From Amanita rubescens (Eukaryota; Basidiomycota; Agaricomycetes; Agaricales; Amanitaceae), in the NCBI GenBank assembly GCA_015039365.1, contig WION01000007.1:372001-436000 (forward strand): a DNA stretch of 64,000 bases, written 5' to 3'. Position numbers and translations under genes: made by a program. Of this stretch, positions 62,285 to 64,000 are shown one piece after another. The notes under the pieces were generated by a model that was not told the origin of the DNA, did not search any database, and worked only from the letters and a program-made list of their open reading frames with translations. Each line of letters opens with the position of its first letter. Position 1 is the first letter of the stretch.

Positions 62285-63481
62285 TAAGTCATGTTTTGGA
62301 TGTAGCCTTAGTTTGTACAGTACATCATTATATCCTGTATACCAGACTCCTGTCGACTATACCTGTTACAACGATGCTTGATCATTGCCTATGCAAGCGC
62401 AAGCGTTCCACCTGCTTTGAAGCCCAAGAATAATGAACAAACTGTAATTGAACATCAATCAGCGCCAGACGCTCAAAACAGGACATACGCATTGATACAA
62501 AAAACAACCCAGATCTATAGGTGTCAACTAGCCGATACTATGCACGCAGTTGCAAGACTGATACACACCTGAGAGCTGCGGCAACCTGAACCTGAGTTTT
62601 CTGAAATGGTTGAACAAGATACGGGATACGATACTGTCGGCATGTTTATTTTTCAGATGTTATAAAATAGTACCACGCCGACGTACAAAAGAACAGAAGC
62701 GCAGTTAAGCAATTCTGCATCGAGTCCGACAAAATTGGCAGCAAGCTTGGGGACAAAATCACATCAGAAGCCACGCCCACAGTTGAAACGCTTCCGCATA
62801 ACACTCACAATAGTCGATCAGTGCCCAGAGAGGCAAAATCTCATATCCATTCTTCCAGACCGAAATCATTCAGCCTGCCATACGGAACGCATATATATAT
62901 TACACACCAAGTGCGCAGAGTACATGCGTTCTATGCGTTCTTTGACCTCGAGATCGACATCAGGAGCATTTTTGAGATGGTTCATATTCTCCCGCGGGCG
63001 TAAGCTGTACGTTTGTCACTGCCAGTTGAACCGCGTATATCGAAAGACTAAACTTGTCAAATCCGATGGTTGTTAGCACGGCGTATAGCTGGGGTATCAG
63101 GGTCAAAATTCGGTTTATAATTGACAATTGGCACAGGTGCTCACTCGCAAAAGGCTGGGATAGTAGGCTGTCAGGAAAGCGAGCGGGATGGAGAAGAGTG
63201 AGTAGTTCGCAACCATTGTCCACGACACCAACTTGGGTCATGTTCGATCGCTGACTGAGCAGATGAACGCAATTTGTATCATCGTGAAACACCCGATCGA
63301 GGTAGGTTGGTCAGTGCGATTGCATTCCCATCTGGGTGGCATACTAGGACTAAAAATACTATCGATATCTCTACTTCTGCCTGCACTAACTTCTTGAACC
63401 TCCCTAGGATGAAACGCGATGTGGAAGCAATTGCTCGGGGTAAAATTGGTAATAGTAGAGCTGCGCTGACGTTAGGTGCTA
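62285..63481. other. Intergenic / unrecognised
   Basis: An open minus-strand frame at 62960-63292 (HPARFPDSLLSQPF, hydrophobic C-terminal part) and an overlapping plus-strand frame at 62735-63076 exist, but neither matches a family I recognise. Nothing else supported. Confidence 0.35.
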
Positions 63482-64000
63482 TCAACTACAGAGCTCTTCC
63501 TTGATCGCCTCCACCAATTGAGCCAACGTCTCAAATCGCCATGTCCACTTTTGCTTGGTTCCCTCCGGCAGATCTTTACACATCACCGCATCCTGCCTAT
63601 CAATCCATACGCTAGCCATCCCCAATTTACCAGCCATCTCATGATCATGAAGCAGGCTCTGCGCGACGACCAATACTTTTTCTTTTATCTCCTCCGGCGA
63701 CTTGCCCTCTTCCCCGAGCAGTCGCGGATCACTGCACGCGCATCGTAGCACAGTACGCATCCCAACTACGGAAGGTTTGTACGCTTTTACGTCCTGCGCC
63801 GTTAACACGAGCGTAAAGGGTGATTTATTGTCATCGGGTGCGGACCGAGGGAACCAATGATTGTTGGGATTGTTTTCAGGAAAGGAATACAGTCCCAACT
63901 TTTTCCTTGTCAACTCTGCATCGTTTCCTTCTGAGAGACGCGCGTGTCCGTATTTAAACGACTCGTGGTCGACGTTGGACAGGACGACGAGCTCGAAATG
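63482..64000 (-). CDS. HAD-like hydrolase, 2-haloacid dehalogenase type (5' end outside window)
   Basis: C-terminal ~172 residues of a HAD-superfamily hydrolase running off the right edge, with the frame open from base 64000. Motif II is visible at the edge (LVVLSNVDHESFKYG, with the Ser of LSN), motif III Lys in VKAYKPS, and a motif-IV-region helix LLHDHEMAGKLGMASVWIDRQ, the usual haloacid dehalogenase type II ending. The nucleophilic Asp (motif I) lies outside the window. A short insert (FPENNPNNHWFPRSAPDDN) between motifs II and III is longer than usual and may form part of the substrate cap. Substrate unknown; many fungal members are not dehalogenases. Confidence 0.8.
   Translation of the reverse strand, partial: HFELVVLSNVDHESFKYGHARLSEGNDAELTRKKLGLYSFPENNPNNHWFPRSAPDDNKSPFTLVLTAQDVKAYKPSVVGMRTVLRCACSDPRLLGEEGKSPEEIKEKVLVVAQSLLHDHEMAGKLGMASVWIDRQDAVMCKDLPEGTKQKWTWRFETLAQLVEAIKEELCS

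Noticed and set aside
62960..63292. Minus-strand frame of 110 codons near the right edge
   Set aside because: Hydrophobic and protein-like, but I recognise no family, no splice partner and no start context; kept only as an intergenic note.

Overview
The window is a gene-dense stretch of a filamentous basidiomycete nuclear genome, most likely Agaricomycetes. The evidence is short GT-AG introns of roughly 45-70 nt in nearly every gene, basidiomycete-type families (DUF6699, DUF6593, GH16 endo-beta-glucanase, a CYP53-like P450 array, a P-loop GTPase of the GRANAGKTT type), and fungal forms of Sec23, UBC4, the DASH subunit Dam1 and Nup96. Most gene models here were built by hand, joining short exons by splice signals and known family motifs.

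Layout. 0-15.4 kb: tandem array of CYP53-like P450 genes (a 5'-truncated copy at the window edge, a frameshifted near-duplicate, two intact copies and one heavily decayed relic), with a caspase-like peptidase gene between the first two copies. 15.7-17.7 kb: a single-span membrane protein and a DUF6699 protein. 18-24.7 kb: a standalone Nup96-type nucleoporin, a secreted GH16 glucanase in many small exons, and a DUF6593 protein. 26-32 kb: UBC4-type ubiquitin-conjugating enzyme, an RRM-like/coiled-coil protein, the GPI de-N-acetylase GPI12/PIG-L, a small DUF1770/ATG43-like protein and a mucin-like single-span membrane protein. 32.3-36.6 kb: an AT-rich GTPase gene on the minus strand whose middle is an array of 39 microexons, 35 of them exactly 3 nt. 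37.3-37.9 kb: a decayed copy of the 30.4-32 kb membrane-protein gene. 38.3-48.8 kb: OPT oligopeptide transporter, SEC23, a short unknown protein and an SDR. 49-62.3 kb: two tandem condensin CAP-G (Ycg1/Cnd3) paralogues with RNase H2 subunit C between them, then mitochondrial methionyl-tRNA formyltransferase head-to-head with Dam1. The right edge holds part of a HAD-type (2-haloacid dehalogenase-like) hydrolase.

Most striking. First, the GTPase gene at 32376-36592: the model needs 49 exons, yet all phases join into one 430-codon frame, and the splice sites of every array unit are intact although the intron interiors have diverged. Second, many otherwise conserved genes (Nup96, GPI12, CAP-G copy B, RNase H2C, formyltransferase, Dam1 and others) each need single-base skips, always in the +1 direction. 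These are most easily read as insertion errors in the assembly, but they must be resolved before any of these genes is called a pseudogene.

The housekeeping genes do not form an operon or pathway. The only clear functional groupings are the P450 array, the chromosome-segregation neighbourhood (two CAP-G genes, Dam1) and several very compact head-to-head gene pairs that probably share promoters.
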